Part shown: positions 17,038-26,172 of the stretch, one piece after another
Position numbering within the stretch: position 1 is the stretch's first letter
Layout: the number at the start of each line of letters is the position of its first letter
Source: Echinicola vietnamensis DSM 17526
GTDB lineage: Bacteria > Bacteroidota > Bacteroidia > Cytophagales > Cyclobacteriaceae
Reading direction: 5' to 3'
Assembly (NCBI RefSeq): GCF_000325705.1
Contig: NC_019904.1
Location: forward strand, 1,868,001-1,932,000
Length of the DNA stretch: 64,000 nucleotides
Position numbers and translations under genes: made by a program
Notes under the pieces: generated by a model
What the model saw: only the letters and a program-made list of their open reading frames with translations
Databases searched by the model: none
Told to the model about the DNA's origin: nothing

Positions 17038-18009
17038 ATGTACCAATCAATTTATATCCTGCTGTTTTTACTTTTTGGCTGCAATACCACTTCAGATGGC
17101 AGCCCTGTTTCGGAACTGGTCGATGATGAAGGTGTCAGCCCCCTTTCGGTGGTGGGCACGCAACTGGTAGATGAGCATGGCGATTTGGTCTCGCTGCGAG
17201 GAGTGAGTTTTGGATGGCACAATTGGTGGCCAAGATTTTACAATGCGAATAGCGTAAAATGGTTAAAAAAAGACTGGCACGTCAATGTGGTCCGCGCGGC
17301 CATGGGAGTGGAGCCTGAAGACGGCTATTTGGAGCGTCCGGCATGGGGGATGGAGAAAGTAAAGGCGGTCGTGGAAGCGGCTATAGCGGAAGAAATTTAT
17401 GTGATCATCGATTGGCATAGCCATCATATCCATTTGGAAGAAGCGAAGGAATTTTTTGTAAAAATGGCCACTAAATATGGAAATCATCCGAATGTGATTT
17501 ATGAAATCTACAATGAACCGGAGGATGACACTTGGCCGGAAGTCAAGGCATACAGTGAGGAAGTGATCAAGGCTATCAGGAAAGTGGATGCCGATAATTT
17601 GATTTTGGTAGGATCTCCACATTGGGGTCAAGATGTGCATTTGGCCGCAGATGATCCCATTATCGGCCATGAAAACCTGATGTATACGCTGCACTTTTAT
17701 GCTGCTACGCACAAGGAACCTTTAAGGAAACGTGCCGATTATGCTTTATCGAAAGGGCTGCCATTGTTTGTGTCAGAATGTGCATCCATGGAAGCTTCCG
17801 GGGATGGAAAAATCGATCAGGCTTCGTGGGAGGCTTGGTACACATGGATGGAGCAAAATGGCATCAGCTGGCTGACATGGTCAGTTTCAGACAAGGACGA
17901 GACCTGTTCCATGCTCCTTCCTTCCGCATCATCTTCAGGAGGTTGGGGAGATGGTGACCTAAAAGCATGGGCTACGCTTACCAAGCGATATTTATCTCAG
18001 CATCAATAA
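17038..18009 (+). CDS. GH5-family endoglucanase-like lipoprotein
   Basis: 323 residues with a short signal and lipobox (YILLFLLFGC). It has the GH5 (beta/alpha)8 motifs: LRGVSFGWHNWW near residue 55, YVIIDWHSHH near 122, VIYEIYNEPEDD (acid/base Glu about 160), LHFYAATH and LFVSECAS (nucleophile Glu about 247), followed by WLTWSVSDKDE. It resembles subfamily 2 cellulases, which cut beta-1,4-glucans or related mannans. It is monocistronic between terminators. In a pectin region it may open the cell-wall matrix or cut a hemicellulose contaminant; the substrate is not deducible from sequence alone. Confidence 0.88.
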   Translation: MYQSIYILLFLLFGCNTTSDGSPVSELVDDEGVSPLSVVGTQLVDEHGDLVSLRGVSFGWHNWWPRFYNANSVKWLKKDWHVNVVRAAMGVEPEDGYLERPAWGMEKVKAVVEAAIAEEIYVIIDWHSHHIHLEEAKEFFVKMATKYGNHPNVIYEIYNEPEDDTWPEVKAYSEEVIKAIRKVDADNLILVGSPHWGQDVHLAADDPIIGHENLMYTLHFYAATHKEPLRKRADYALSKGLPLFVSECASMEASGDGKIDQASWEAWYTWMEQNGISWLTWSVSDKDETCSMLLPSASSSGGWGDGDLKAWATLTKRYLSQHQ

Positions 18010-18084
18010 TAAAAAAATCCTTTGGCAAAATATTAAGTGTAAATTTTACATTTTAAAATTTCATCTTTAAATTGCCTTTGATTA

Positions 18085-18317
18085 TAGAAGGCTGATCACA
18101 CGAGAGAGCAGTTGCTCTGATCAGTTGAATCATCGAAATAAGCATTATCAAACCTATTAACCTGTTGATCTGAGGCGGATTTGCAATCATCCCTGGGAGG
18201 TTTTTTAAAATCTCCCACATGCTATAATTGTTTAACTTAGCGAAATGGGAACTCAGGTTATTAAACCCCTAATTAGTTTCACCTCCTATCTGTAATTTTC
18301 GGATAGGAGGTTTTTTT
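18085..18317 (+). ncRNA. candidate small RNA with terminator
   Basis: A near-match to the -7 element (TGCCTTTG, 7 of 8) at about 18073-18080 is followed by a hairpin (CTGATCA 18092-18098 with TGATCAG 18118-18124, inner AGAGC/GCTCT), another hairpin (GGGAG/CTCCC 18195-18215) and a strong terminator (18282-18317). There is no open reading frame in between. The terminator lies 270 bases after the GH5 stop, so it may alternatively be the far 3' end of that transcript. No known RNA family was recognised. Confidence 0.3.
18282..18317 (+). terminator. strong intrinsic terminator
   Basis: CCTCCTATC and GATAGGAGG form a perfect 9-base stem with an 11-base loop followed by seven T. It is far from any stop codon (GH5 ends at 18009). 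Confidence 0.85.
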
Positions 18318-18345
18318 ATTTAGGTAAATGAAGGGAAGCTGAAAA

Positions 18346-18620
18346 GGGATCAAGCAATATTTCTGGGGGGATGATTTTCGACATGCTCTTCTGAAAGAAA
18401 ATTTTACACCGCTAAAACGATGGTTTTCCTCCATCCGTACGAATGGGTTTTAGCAGGAAGTTGTGGGGAATAGGGCAGTCAATGCGGCTAAAACGGAAAA
18501 CGTTGGTTGGGCTAATTTACCATGGGCTTCACCCATGGCTATGAATGTGCCGCCCCTTTGGGGCTATCTTTCGAGGTTACATCATACACCATACCGCGGA
18601 TCAAGCAATATTGCTGAGGG
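18346..18620. repeat. direct repeat pair, GGATCAAGCAATATT
   Basis: GGATCAAGCAATATTTCTGG at 18347 and GGATCAAGCAATATTGCTGA at 18598 share 17 of the first 20 bases and are 251 bases apart. The pair brackets the first palindromes of the REP-like cluster. Confidence 0.75.
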
Positions 18621-18968
18621 CAGCTTTATTTAAAAGGATGCTATTTCATCTATGAACTGGATGAATCCAAGCGTTGCCGAAAAGCCCATTTCGTAGCCAA
18701 AGGTATGGGCGTCGTAAACTTTTAAGTCATGTAACCTACGGATAAAAGATTTGAACACAGATTTGCAACGCCTTAAGCATCCTATCAGTGTTCATCCGTG
18801 GCCAAATAGCCACCAAAGGTGACGAAGAACATATTTACCCATCTATTGATCATCAAGTCGGGGTTTACCAAACTTTTGAGCTAGGCTTTCAGCCTGAAAG
18901 GAAGAAATTATGAGGCCTGCACCCCAAGGCTTTGCCTTGGGCTAGCGTGATAAAAGGCTTTCAGCCTT
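18411..18968. repeat. cluster of REP-like palindromes
   Basis: Separate short hairpins: GCTAAAAC/GTTTTAGC (18411-18454, with a third GCTAAAAC near 18487), CCATGGG/CCCATGG (18520-18538), GCCCC/GGGGC (18552-18564), AGGC/GCCT (18883-18895), CCAAGGC/GCCTTGG (18924-18940) and AAGGCT/AGCCTT (18954-18968). They are typical of extragenic palindromic repeats and are unlike the coding DNA around them. Confidence 0.7.
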
Positions 18969-19159
18969 CGGTTCTAGCATGGGATTCGGGGACTACCAAT
19001 TTTTACTTAATGGCAAAACATTGGATAAATAAACATGCCACAACGCCCCAAAGGCACCAAGTGCACGTTGGTCCTGCATGGAAAGGAATGTAAAATTGCT
19101 TTTTGTCTTAGCGCCTCCTATGTTTGAATAATCTCCTAAATTTAAAGGAAAAAGTGGTG

Positions 19160-19230
19160 AGAGATGGGAGCGAATTTGCGCCTAAATAGCCATCACAGGT
19201 ATATTCTCGCTAAGATATTGCCCCATCTCT
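19160..19230 (+). ncRNA. candidate bridge-RNA stem region of the IS110 element
   Basis: AGAGATGGG (19160-19168) and CCCATCTCT (19222-19230) form a perfect 9-base stem around a 53-base internal region that contains a smaller hairpin-like GCGAATTTGCGC. It lies in the non-coding DNA upstream of the transposase, where IS110-group elements encode their bridge RNA (established for IS621 and relatives). Loop-to-target complementarity was not demonstrated. Confidence 0.35.
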
Positions 19231-19362
19231 TTCTTTCTCTTAGAGTTTAAACAGAATGTAAGGCATATCGTCATTTACCCGATATAGCAACAATAACCAA
19301 ACTGGAGAAAAGACGGAGAGAGACATCCACTTGTTTAGTGTTAACCTTTTTCTCTTTTAACT

Positions 19363-20421
19363 ATGAATGTACTAAAGCAAGTAATTGGAATTGATGTCGC
19401 CATGGGGGAATTGGTCTGCAATTTCAGCCTTCTAACTGATGAGCTCAAAATCAAGCTGAACTCCTGTGAGGTATTTAAAAACAAGCCAACCGGTTTTGTC
19501 AAATTACTCAAATGGGCTGAAAAACATAAGACTGCTGAGGGGGAGATCCTTTTTGTAATGGAAGCTACAGGTGTCTACCACGAAAAGCTTGCCCATTGGC
19601 TCCATGGCCAATCAAGAAAAGTGGCAATTGTGCTTCCCAATAAAATCAGCAATTATAGCAAGACACTTGATGTCAAGACCGTTACCGATAAAACTGCTGC
19701 TGAAGCGATAGCACGTTTTGGCCTGGAAAGACACCTTGAAACCTGGCTGCCCCCCAAACAGCTATTCAGGGAAATCAAACAGCTCACAAGGGAAAGAGAG
19801 CAGATCGTCGCCGAAAGGGTGGTGATCAAAAACCAGCTGCACGCAGAGAAGGTCCAGGCATTTCCAAACAAAAACTCGATTAAAAGACTGAATTCCAGGT
19901 TGAGATTGCTCAATAAACAGGAAGCCGAGATAAAAACCGAGATCAGACAGCTTATAAATCAAGATCAAAAAGTGAAACAGGATGTGGCCAATATGACCTC
20001 GATCCCAGGTGTTGGCGAACTTACCGCTGCCATAGTGTTGGCAGAAACCAACGGCTTTGAGCTGATCAAAAACAAAAGGCAATTAGCAAGTTATGCCGGT
20101 TTTGATGTAAAGGAAAAACAGTCTGGAATATCGGTAAAAGGCAAGCCCAAAATATCAAAAAAAGGAAACAGGTATCTCAGAAAAGCCGTGCATCTACCGG
20201 CCCTGTCAGCAGTGAAACACTGTGAACAATACAAAAACACCTATGCAAGATTAGTGGGCAGACATGGAATAAAAATGAAAGCTTTGGTTGCTGTCCAGAG
20301 AAAAATACTCGAACTAATGTATATCCTTTACAAAACCGAAACAGTTTTTGATCCGGATTATGAAGAAAAAAGAAAGGCCCCGCAAAACATCGCAGGACCT
20401 TTTGAATCTAGCTTAAGCTGA
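19363..20421 (+). CDS. IS110-family DEDD transposase (bridge-RNA-type recombinase)
   Basis: 352 residues, full length for the family. The RuvC-like N-terminal domain has GIDVAMGE (first Asp about 11), LFVMEATGVYHE (Glu), and TVTDKTAAEAIARFG (third acidic region). A coiled-coil middle (about 135-205) leads to the C-terminal domain with TSIPGVGELTAAIV, LASYAGFDVKEKQSG, KKGNRYLRKAVHLPALSAVK (the serine in PALSA is the expected nucleophile) and KMKALVAVQRKILELMY. No frameshift or stop is present, so it may be active. It lies 534 bases upstream of a SusC gene. Confidence 0.93.
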   Translation: MNVLKQVIGIDVAMGELVCNFSLLTDELKIKLNSCEVFKNKPTGFVKLLKWAEKHKTAEGEILFVMEATGVYHEKLAHWLHGQSRKVAIVLPNKISNYSKTLDVKTVTDKTAAEAIARFGLERHLETWLPPKQLFREIKQLTREREQIVAERVVIKNQLHAEKVQAFPNKNSIKRLNSRLRLLNKQEAEIKTEIRQLINQDQKVKQDVANMTSIPGVGELTAAIVLAETNGFELIKNKRQLASYAGFDVKEKQSGISVKGKPKISKKGNRYLRKAVHLPALSAVKHCEQYKNTYARLVGRHGIKMKALVAVQRKILELMYILYKTETVFDPDYEEKRKAPQNIAGPFESSLS

Positions 20422-20955
20422 TTTATATCCAAAGATAAAAAAATAAACTGTTTCTTGACATTTAACACAGAATCTTAGTGGCATACCATCCTTCCAATAG
20501 AAAAAGAGATCTATAGTCCCCAGAAATAAACCAAGTGTTAGTATGTGGTATGCATGATTTTTAGGGGATTTTCATCCTTTTTACCGGTGGCTTAACCCCA
20601 GCATATTTCCAGCTTCCAAAAAAGTTCCTCTTAAATGAGTGTTGGCAGGACACTTCATAACAGTTGTGTAGACAGGGGGTGTAGGATTTTTGTGGAAACC
20701 AGTCATGTTTATTTTGACATTATTGATGAGGGTAAAATAAGTTATCGGATATGATGTTTATGGCTTAAATTAAATTTTTTGTTACGTTTTTACCCTTATT
20801 TTTTACCAGTATAGTACAGTACAAGCCTTTTTTTATGGGAGGGTACATTCGTTCCCAACTTGCCCCTTATGGGCGAAATAGAAATCCTACAACTTCTTTG
20901 AGCAAGGAGGTTTTTTCCTGCCGAAATAAAATCGTTTTTAATCAATCAATATACA
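20422..20955. other. spacer between IS110 transposase and SusC, with SusC control region
   Basis: No convincing gene; a short frame from 20835 enters the SusC gene in another frame and is not supported. The left part must contain the right end of the IS element. The right part holds an AT-rich stretch (20765-20805) and the shared pectin motif at 20807-20823, 132 bases before the SusC start. Confidence 0.6.
20807..20823 (+). promoter_or_regulatory. shared pectin-gene motif, site A
   Basis: CAGTATAGTACAGTACA. It matches site B upstream of GH28 (CAGTATAGCACAGCACA) at 15 of 17 bases. Confidence 0.6.
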
Positions 20956-23900
20956 ATGAGAAAAAAGCAAACCCCAAAAAACCGCATCAACACCAAAAAG
21001 TGGGTGTTGATGGCAATGGCTTTTGGAACGGTGGGAGCGAGTGGAGCGGGGATTTCCCCTGCGCTGGCTTCCGGGATGTCCAATCGTCTGGAGATGCGTG
21101 TTGATCAGCTAGAGAAGACCATTACAGGGACGGTGACCGCTGCGGCCACTGGAGAGACCCTTCCTGGTGTAAATATCCTGATCAAAGGTACTGGCAGTGG
21201 CACAGTAACTGATTTGGACGGAAACTTCACCTTGGAAGTTCCCAGTGATGAGACGGTACTGGTGGTGAGTTCCATCGGTTATGTGAAACAGGAAATTACG
21301 GTGGGTTCTCGGACCACGCTTGACATCGCGATGAGCGAAGATCTCCAACAATTGGGAGAGGTCGTTGTGGTCGGTTACGGTACACAAAAGAAGAGTGACA
21401 TTACGGGGGCAATATCCCAGGTATCATCTGAAGAGCTGGAAGCCACGCCGATCCAGAATGCCCTTCAAGGGATCCAAGGCCGTGCGGCAGGGGTGGACAT
21501 TGCCAGCAATGCCCGTCCGGGTGAAGTAGGCTCGATCCGAATTCGTGGTAGCCGTTCTATTGCCGGGGGCAATGACCCTTTGTACGTATTGGATGGGGTA
21601 CCATTGCAGTCGGGCGGCATTGAGATGCTGAACCCTAATGACATCGAATCCATTGAGGTGTTGAAAGATGCCTCTGCATCGGCCATCTATGGTTCCCGAG
21701 CAGCCAATGGCGTGGTGTTGATCACTACGAAAAAAGGAAAAGACGGCCGTGCTCAGATCAACTTTGATGCATCCATGATGGTGCAAAACCTCAGGAACTT
21801 GGCAGATTATTACGATGCCGCAGGCTATGCCAACTATCGCAGGGATGCAGCCCGTGGTGCAGGAGCGTACGGCACAGCATATCCAAACCCACAAGATGAT
21901 TTTGACTTTTTCGGCGCGGATGCCACCGCCTGGAACAATATCGCCAATGGCTATGACTGGGTGGACAGGGAAAACCTTATTCCTGCCATGCGTCCTACCA
22001 CGGCTGCTGAACAGGAGATGTGGGGTGTTTCCGAGGTTCCCGCATATGATCCAAGCAGACTGGAAACGACAGACTGGACCGATTATGTGGAGCAGACGGG
22101 CATCACCCAGAATTATAACCTTAGCTCCAACTGGGGAAATGAAAAGACCAAAGCCTTTATTTCCGGTGGATATTTGGATCAGACCGGCACCAATGTCGGC
22201 CAAGATTACAAGCGATACAATGCCTTGGTGAACCTTGAGATCCAAGCGGTGGACTGGCTGAAACTTGGCGGCTCTATTAATGCCAGCTACAGCATCCAAA
22301 ACTACGGGTATTCCGCAGGCGGTTCGAGGGGAAGTCGAACCATCTTTGAAGCCGCCTTGGGACAGCTACCTTTTGCGAAGCCTTACGATGCCAATGGCAA
22401 TTATATCTTTAACCCGGGCGGGGATCCTAATATCGTCAACCCTATTCAGGATGGCGAATATGTGATCAACGAGCGTACCACCTTGCGGGCATTCGGTAGC
22501 TTCTTTGCAGAAGCAAAATTAGCCGAAGGCTTGAGGATTAAGACCATTTTTGGTCCGGATATCAGGAATTACCGAAATGGCCAGTTCCAAGCGGCACAGT
22601 CCAGTCTTCGAGGTGGAGGATCTGCTTCTTCGACCAATTATGCGCGATTGAGCCAAAGCCAAGCGTTTTCATGGACTTGGGAAAACTTGGTGTATTATGA
22701 CAAGACCTTTGGCGATCACACCCTGAATGCGACCTTCCTGCAGAGTTCTTCTTACTGGAAGAGTGAAAACTCCGACATGACAGCTTCTGACCTTCCTTAT
22801 GACAGTCAGTTGTGGTATAACCTTGGATCCACCAATCGCGGCGCACTGGATGGCTGGGGTTCCGGATTTTCCCAATATACCTTGATGTCTTATATGGCCC
22901 GGTTCAATTACTCTTATAAGGACCGATACCTGCTTACCCTGACTGGCCGGTCAGATGGAGCATCTGTCTTGAGTGAAGGAAATAAATGGGACTTTTTCCC
23001 ATCGTTCTCCTTGGGATGGAAGATCCATGACGAGGCTTTTATGAGTGATGTGGATTGGGTAAACCAATTGAAATTGCGGATCGGCATGGGTACTGTGGGT
23101 AACCAAGCCGTGGCACCGTACAACACTGCAGGTGGACTGGTGCAAGTACCGTATGTTTTTGGTAGCGACCCAGCCAACGGTTATGTGACCGGAAATCCAA
23201 AAGGTTCTTCCCAAGGAGCGCTGCCAAACAGAAACCTTGGATGGGAAAAAACCAGACAATGGAACTTTGGGTTGGATTTTGGGCTGTGGAAAGACCGCCT
23301 TTACGGTAGTATCGAATACTATAATGCCGATACTTATGACCTGCTTTTGGATAAGACGCCAAACTCCGTTACCGGTTATAGCAATATAACCGTCAATGCC
23401 GGTAAAACCCGTAACAAAGGTGTGGAACTGACCTTGTCATCAGTCAATATTGATAAGAGCGATTTTAGTTGGATTACGGATTTCACCTTTTCCAGTAACC
23501 GCACCGAGATTGTAGAGTTGGAGAATGGAGCTGTGGATGACGTGAACAATCAGTGGTTTATCGGTAAGCCGATCAGTGTTTACTATGATTACAATAAAAT
23601 CGGCATCTGGCAACAAAGTGATGCGGATCTATTGGCTCAATACAGCGAGAACGGGTCGGACTATGAGCCAGGTGATATCCGCGTGCAGGACGTCAATGGT
23701 GACAACCGAATCGATCCAAACAATGACCGTGTCATCTTAGGGCAGACGGCTCCTAAATGGACTGGTGGGATTACCAACACCTTTAATTATAAGAACTTTG
23801 AACTCTCGGCATTTGTGTATGCCCGATGGGGGAATTTAGTACAGGGTGGTGCTGTAGACATGTCCGGGAGGTATGCTTCCAGGATCATCGATTACTGGAC

Positions 23901-24222
23901 ACCGACCAATCCTACCAATGCTTATCCAAGAGCGGATTATAACAATGGTGGCCAGCCCATCCATTACAGTGCGATGAACTATCAAGACGGTTCCTTTGTG
24001 AAAGTTCGGTTTATTTCGCTGGGGTATACTTTCCCTCAAGACATTATCGGTAAATGGGGGATGAGCAATCTGAAGCTTTACACACAGGTGCAGAACCCGT
24101 TCCTGTTTTCAAAAACGGATTTTATAGATCCTGACAGCAGCTATCAGATCGGCGGTTCTAATCCAAGTGCGTCCAGCATCACGACCCGGAGCTTTGTGTT
24201 TGGTCTGAACATGACTTTCTAA
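20956..24222 (+). CDS. SusC-family TonB-dependent receptor
   Basis: 1088 residues. The N-terminus has a basic region and hydrophobic core (KWVLMAMAFGTVGASGAG), then a carboxypeptidase-like regulatory domain (about 55-135; ITGTVTAAATGETLPGVNIL), then the plug (VVVVGYGTQKKSDITGAIS; GNDPLYVLDGVPLQSGG; SIEVLKDASASAIYGSRAAN). The barrel ends with VFGLNMTF, terminal Phe. These are the complete SusC signatures. Its SusD partner follows after 20 bases. The shared motif upstream (site A) links it to pectin enzymes elsewhere in the window, so a pectic oligosaccharide is the likely cargo (inference). The ATG at 20956 is preceded by an AT-rich leader and gives the normal signal sequence. Confidence 0.95.
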   Translation: MRKKQTPKNRINTKKWVLMAMAFGTVGASGAGISPALASGMSNRLEMRVDQLEKTITGTVTAAATGETLPGVNILIKGTGSGTVTDLDGNFTLEVPSDETVLVVSSIGYVKQEITVGSRTTLDIAMSEDLQQLGEVVVVGYGTQKKSDITGAISQVSSEELEATPIQNALQGIQGRAAGVDIASNARPGEVGSIRIRGSRSIAGGNDPLYVLDGVPLQSGGIEMLNPNDIESIEVLKDASASAIYGSRAANGVVLITTKKGKDGRAQINFDASMMVQNLRNLADYYDAAGYANYRRDAARGAGAYGTAYPNPQDDFDFFGADATAWNNIANGYDWVDRENLIPAMRPTTAAEQEMWGVSEVPAYDPSRLETTDWTDYVEQTGITQNYNLSSNWGNEKTKAFISGGYLDQTGTNVGQDYKRYNALVNLEIQAVDWLKLGGSINASYSIQNYGYSAGGSRGSRTIFEAALGQLPFAKPYDANGNYIFNPGGDPNIVNPIQDGEYVINERTTLRAFGSFFAEAKLAEGLRIKTIFGPDIRNYRNGQFQAAQSSLRGGGSASSTNYARLSQSQAFSWTWENLVYYDKTFGDHTLNATFLQSSSYWKSENSDMTASDLPYDSQLWYNLGSTNRGALDGWGSGFSQYTLMSYMARFNYSYKDRYLLTLTGRSDGASVLSEGNKWDFFPSFSLGWKIHDEAFMSDVDWVNQLKLRIGMGTVGNQAVAPYNTAGGLVQVPYVFGSDPANGYVTGNPKGSSQGALPNRNLGWEKTRQWNFGLDFGLWKDRLYGSIEYYNADTYDLLLDKTPNSVTGYSNITVNAGKTRNKGVELTLSSVNIDKSDFSWITDFTFSSNRTEIVELENGAVDDVNNQWFIGKPISVYYDYNKIGIWQQSDADLLAQYSENGSDYEPGDIRVQDVNGDNRIDPNNDRVILGQTAPKWTGGITNTFNYKNFELSAFVYARWGNLVQGGAVDMSGRYASRIIDYWTPTNPTNAYPRADYNNGGQPIHYSAMNYQDGSFVKVRFISLGYTFPQDIIGKWGMSNLKLYTQVQNPFLFSKTDFIDPDSSYQIGGSNPSASSITTRSFVFGLNMTF

Positions 24223-24242
24223 ACCCCTAAAACCTGAACATT

Positions 24243-26111
24243 ATGAAAAAGAATATCTTAATCATAGCGTTGGCAGCTGGTAGCCTTTTCTCTTGCCAAG
24301 ATTTTCTGCAGGAAGAAATGGTCGCTACCCTGACGCAAGAGCGATACAATTCCCCGGAAGGGATAGAAGAATTGGTGAATGGTGCCTATGAAGGGCTCCG
24401 TTTTCATCACAATTACGAGTGGTCTTACGCCTTGACCAATTACGGTACGGATGAGTTTACCAATGGTGGCGGTGTGAATCATGTGATGTACAATACCTAT
24501 ACTGGCTTGCTCAATCCAGCAGAAACGATGGATTTACGGCCACTTTGGGATAATATGTACGCACAAATCAACGTGTGCAATATCGGGATTCAGAATATTC
24601 CGGAGGTCTACACGGATCCCAATTCGGCAACCACTAGGGACACGCGTTTGGGCGAGGTCTTGTTCCTAAGGGGATTCAATTACCTGAAATTGGTAGAACA
24701 GTTTGGTGCTGTTCCCATGAAATTGACGCCTACCCAAGGTGATGAAGCCAATTTCCCTCGGGCCACAGTGGCCGAGAACGTGGCGCAGATCATCAGTGAT
24801 TTGAGAAGGGCAGAAGAATTGCTGCCGCCTACCGCCGCGCAAGTGGGCCGGATTACCAAGTCTGCTGCTCAGCACTATTTAGCAAAGGCCTACCTTTTCA
24901 GGGCCAGTGAGCGAAATGCTGACATTGCCCAAGCCAATGACTTGGACAGCGCAGCGTACTTTGCTGAGGAGGTGATCAATAATTCTGGCCGATCGTTGGC
25001 ACCAGATTATGCAGATATCTTCGAGTATACAGCCGTGAATGGGCCGAACGAGAACCTTTCAGAGATTATCCTGGCCTCTCAATTTGACAATAACCAAGCA
25101 TTATTGGGCAGGTATGGCAATCAGACCCACATGTATTTTCTATCGATCTATCGGAATTTCCCAGGAATGACCAGGGACTTGGAAAATGGGCGTGAGTTTG
25201 ACCGTCTCAAGCCGACCGATTTTGCGTTGGATAATTTTGACAGGGTAAATGACTCGAGGTTTTACAAGAGCATCAAGACCGCATACATTGCTTCTCAGAG
25301 CAGTGATAATATTCCTGAGTGGACGGCAGCCAATGCTCCAAGCCCTGACTTGGTAGGGCAGCCAAAATTTGCGGAGGGAGATACCGCAATTATTTATTTG
25401 GTGAATGAGGCCAATGATCAGCGCTTTACAGAGGATTATAAAGGTAGTTTTGCACCGCTTATGCTGGTAAGAAACACACCTGATGGAACCGATTGGGGGC
25501 TGAGCACCTACCCATCACTTTCCAAATACCTCGATCCTTTCCGTACCAATTTCAACGATGCCAAAGGTACGCGGGACGGTATTTTGGCCAGGCTTTCCGA
25601 GACGTATTTAATCGCCGCTGAAGCTTATGGCCGTATGGAAGATTATGGCCAAGCGTTGCAATATATCAATGAAGTCCGCCAGAGGGCTGCGTATCAAGCA
25701 GGAGAAGATAGGGGAAGGGTTTATCACCTTGCCGAACAGGTGCCATATGATGAAGAAGGAAGTACTGCAGCATCCATGACGGTAACTGAAGCGGTATTTA
25801 CCCCTGGTACTTCGGAAGCTGCTACAGAGATCTACCCTGAAGGAGTAGGTTCTAAGGCGGATATGTTTGTTCACTTTATCCTGAATGAACGTGCCAGAGA
25901 ACTCCTGGGTGAATTTCATCGCTGGGTAGACTTGTCCCGTACGGGTACGTTGTTGCAGCGAGCCAGGGCATTTAATCCTGAGGCAGCCGCCAATATTGCC
26001 GAAAGGCATATCCTAAGGCCTGTGCCACAGAGTTATTTGGATGCCTTGATCATCGATGGACAGCCATTGACTGCTGCGGAAAAGGATGCCATTCAAAACC
26101 CAGGATACTAA
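24243..26111 (+). CDS. SusD/RagB-family glycan-binding lipoprotein
   Basis: 622 residues, long for SusD. It has a signal and lipobox (LAAGSLFSCQDF), the N-terminal SusD pattern (NSPEGIEELVNGAYEGLRF; LGEVLFLRGFNYLKLVEQFG) and C-terminal SusD pattern (LSETYLIAAEAYGRMEDYG; LNERARELLGEFHRWVDLSR; final NPGY). The extra length comes from insertions in the second half (about residues 340-460 and 500-535). It partners the preceding SusC. A terminator follows at 26143-26172. Confidence 0.95.
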   Translation: MKKNILIIALAAGSLFSCQDFLQEEMVATLTQERYNSPEGIEELVNGAYEGLRFHHNYEWSYALTNYGTDEFTNGGGVNHVMYNTYTGLLNPAETMDLRPLWDNMYAQINVCNIGIQNIPEVYTDPNSATTRDTRLGEVLFLRGFNYLKLVEQFGAVPMKLTPTQGDEANFPRATVAENVAQIISDLRRAEELLPPTAAQVGRITKSAAQHYLAKAYLFRASERNADIAQANDLDSAAYFAEEVINNSGRSLAPDYADIFEYTAVNGPNENLSEIILASQFDNNQALLGRYGNQTHMYFLSIYRNFPGMTRDLENGREFDRLKPTDFALDNFDRVNDSRFYKSIKTAYIASQSSDNIPEWTAANAPSPDLVGQPKFAEGDTAIIYLVNEANDQRFTEDYKGSFAPLMLVRNTPDGTDWGLSTYPSLSKYLDPFRTNFNDAKGTRDGILARLSETYLIAAEAYGRMEDYGQALQYINEVRQRAAYQAGEDRGRVYHLAEQVPYDEEGSTAASMTVTEAVFTPGTSEAATEIYPEGVGSKADMFVHFILNERARELLGEFHRWVDLSRTGTLLQRARAFNPEAAANIAERHILRPVPQSYLDALIIDGQPLTAAEKDAIQNPGY

Positions 26112-26142
26112 GAAAAGTAGCCATACGATTTTATCCATGAAG

Positions 26143-26172
26143 AAGTCGGTCCCTTAGGGGGCTGGCTTTTTT
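26143..26172 (+). terminator. terminator of the SusC/SusD pair
   Basis: AAGTCGGTCCC pairs imperfectly with GGGGGCTGGCTT (one bulge, two G-U pairs), followed by a six-base T run. It overlaps the stop codon of the convergent small membrane protein gene. Confidence 0.65.

Larger units (their letters stand above)
18010..19362. other. 1.35-kb gene-free region: possible small RNA, REP-like palindromes, IS left flank
   Basis: No gene of credible length or codon pattern. From left to right: a structured stretch ending in a terminator (18085-18317), a direct repeat pair (18346-18370 and 18598-18620), a cluster of short GC-rich palindromes (18411-18968), unrecognised sequence to about 19130, then a hairpin region belonging to the probable 5' end of the IS110-family element. 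Confidence 0.65.
19100..20560 (+). mobile_element. IS110-family insertion element (ends approximate)
   Basis: Contains one intact DEDD transposase gene (19363-20421) preceded by about 200-260 bases of non-coding, structured DNA. IS110 elements often lack terminal inverted repeats, so neither end can be fixed from sequence alone; the limits given are estimates. It lies next to a REP-like cluster, a common target type for this family. Confidence 0.6.

Noticed and set aside
20835..21104. 89-codon open frame overlapping the SusC start
   Set aside because: Runs into the SusC gene in another frame; the SusC signal peptide and domain order fix the true frame.
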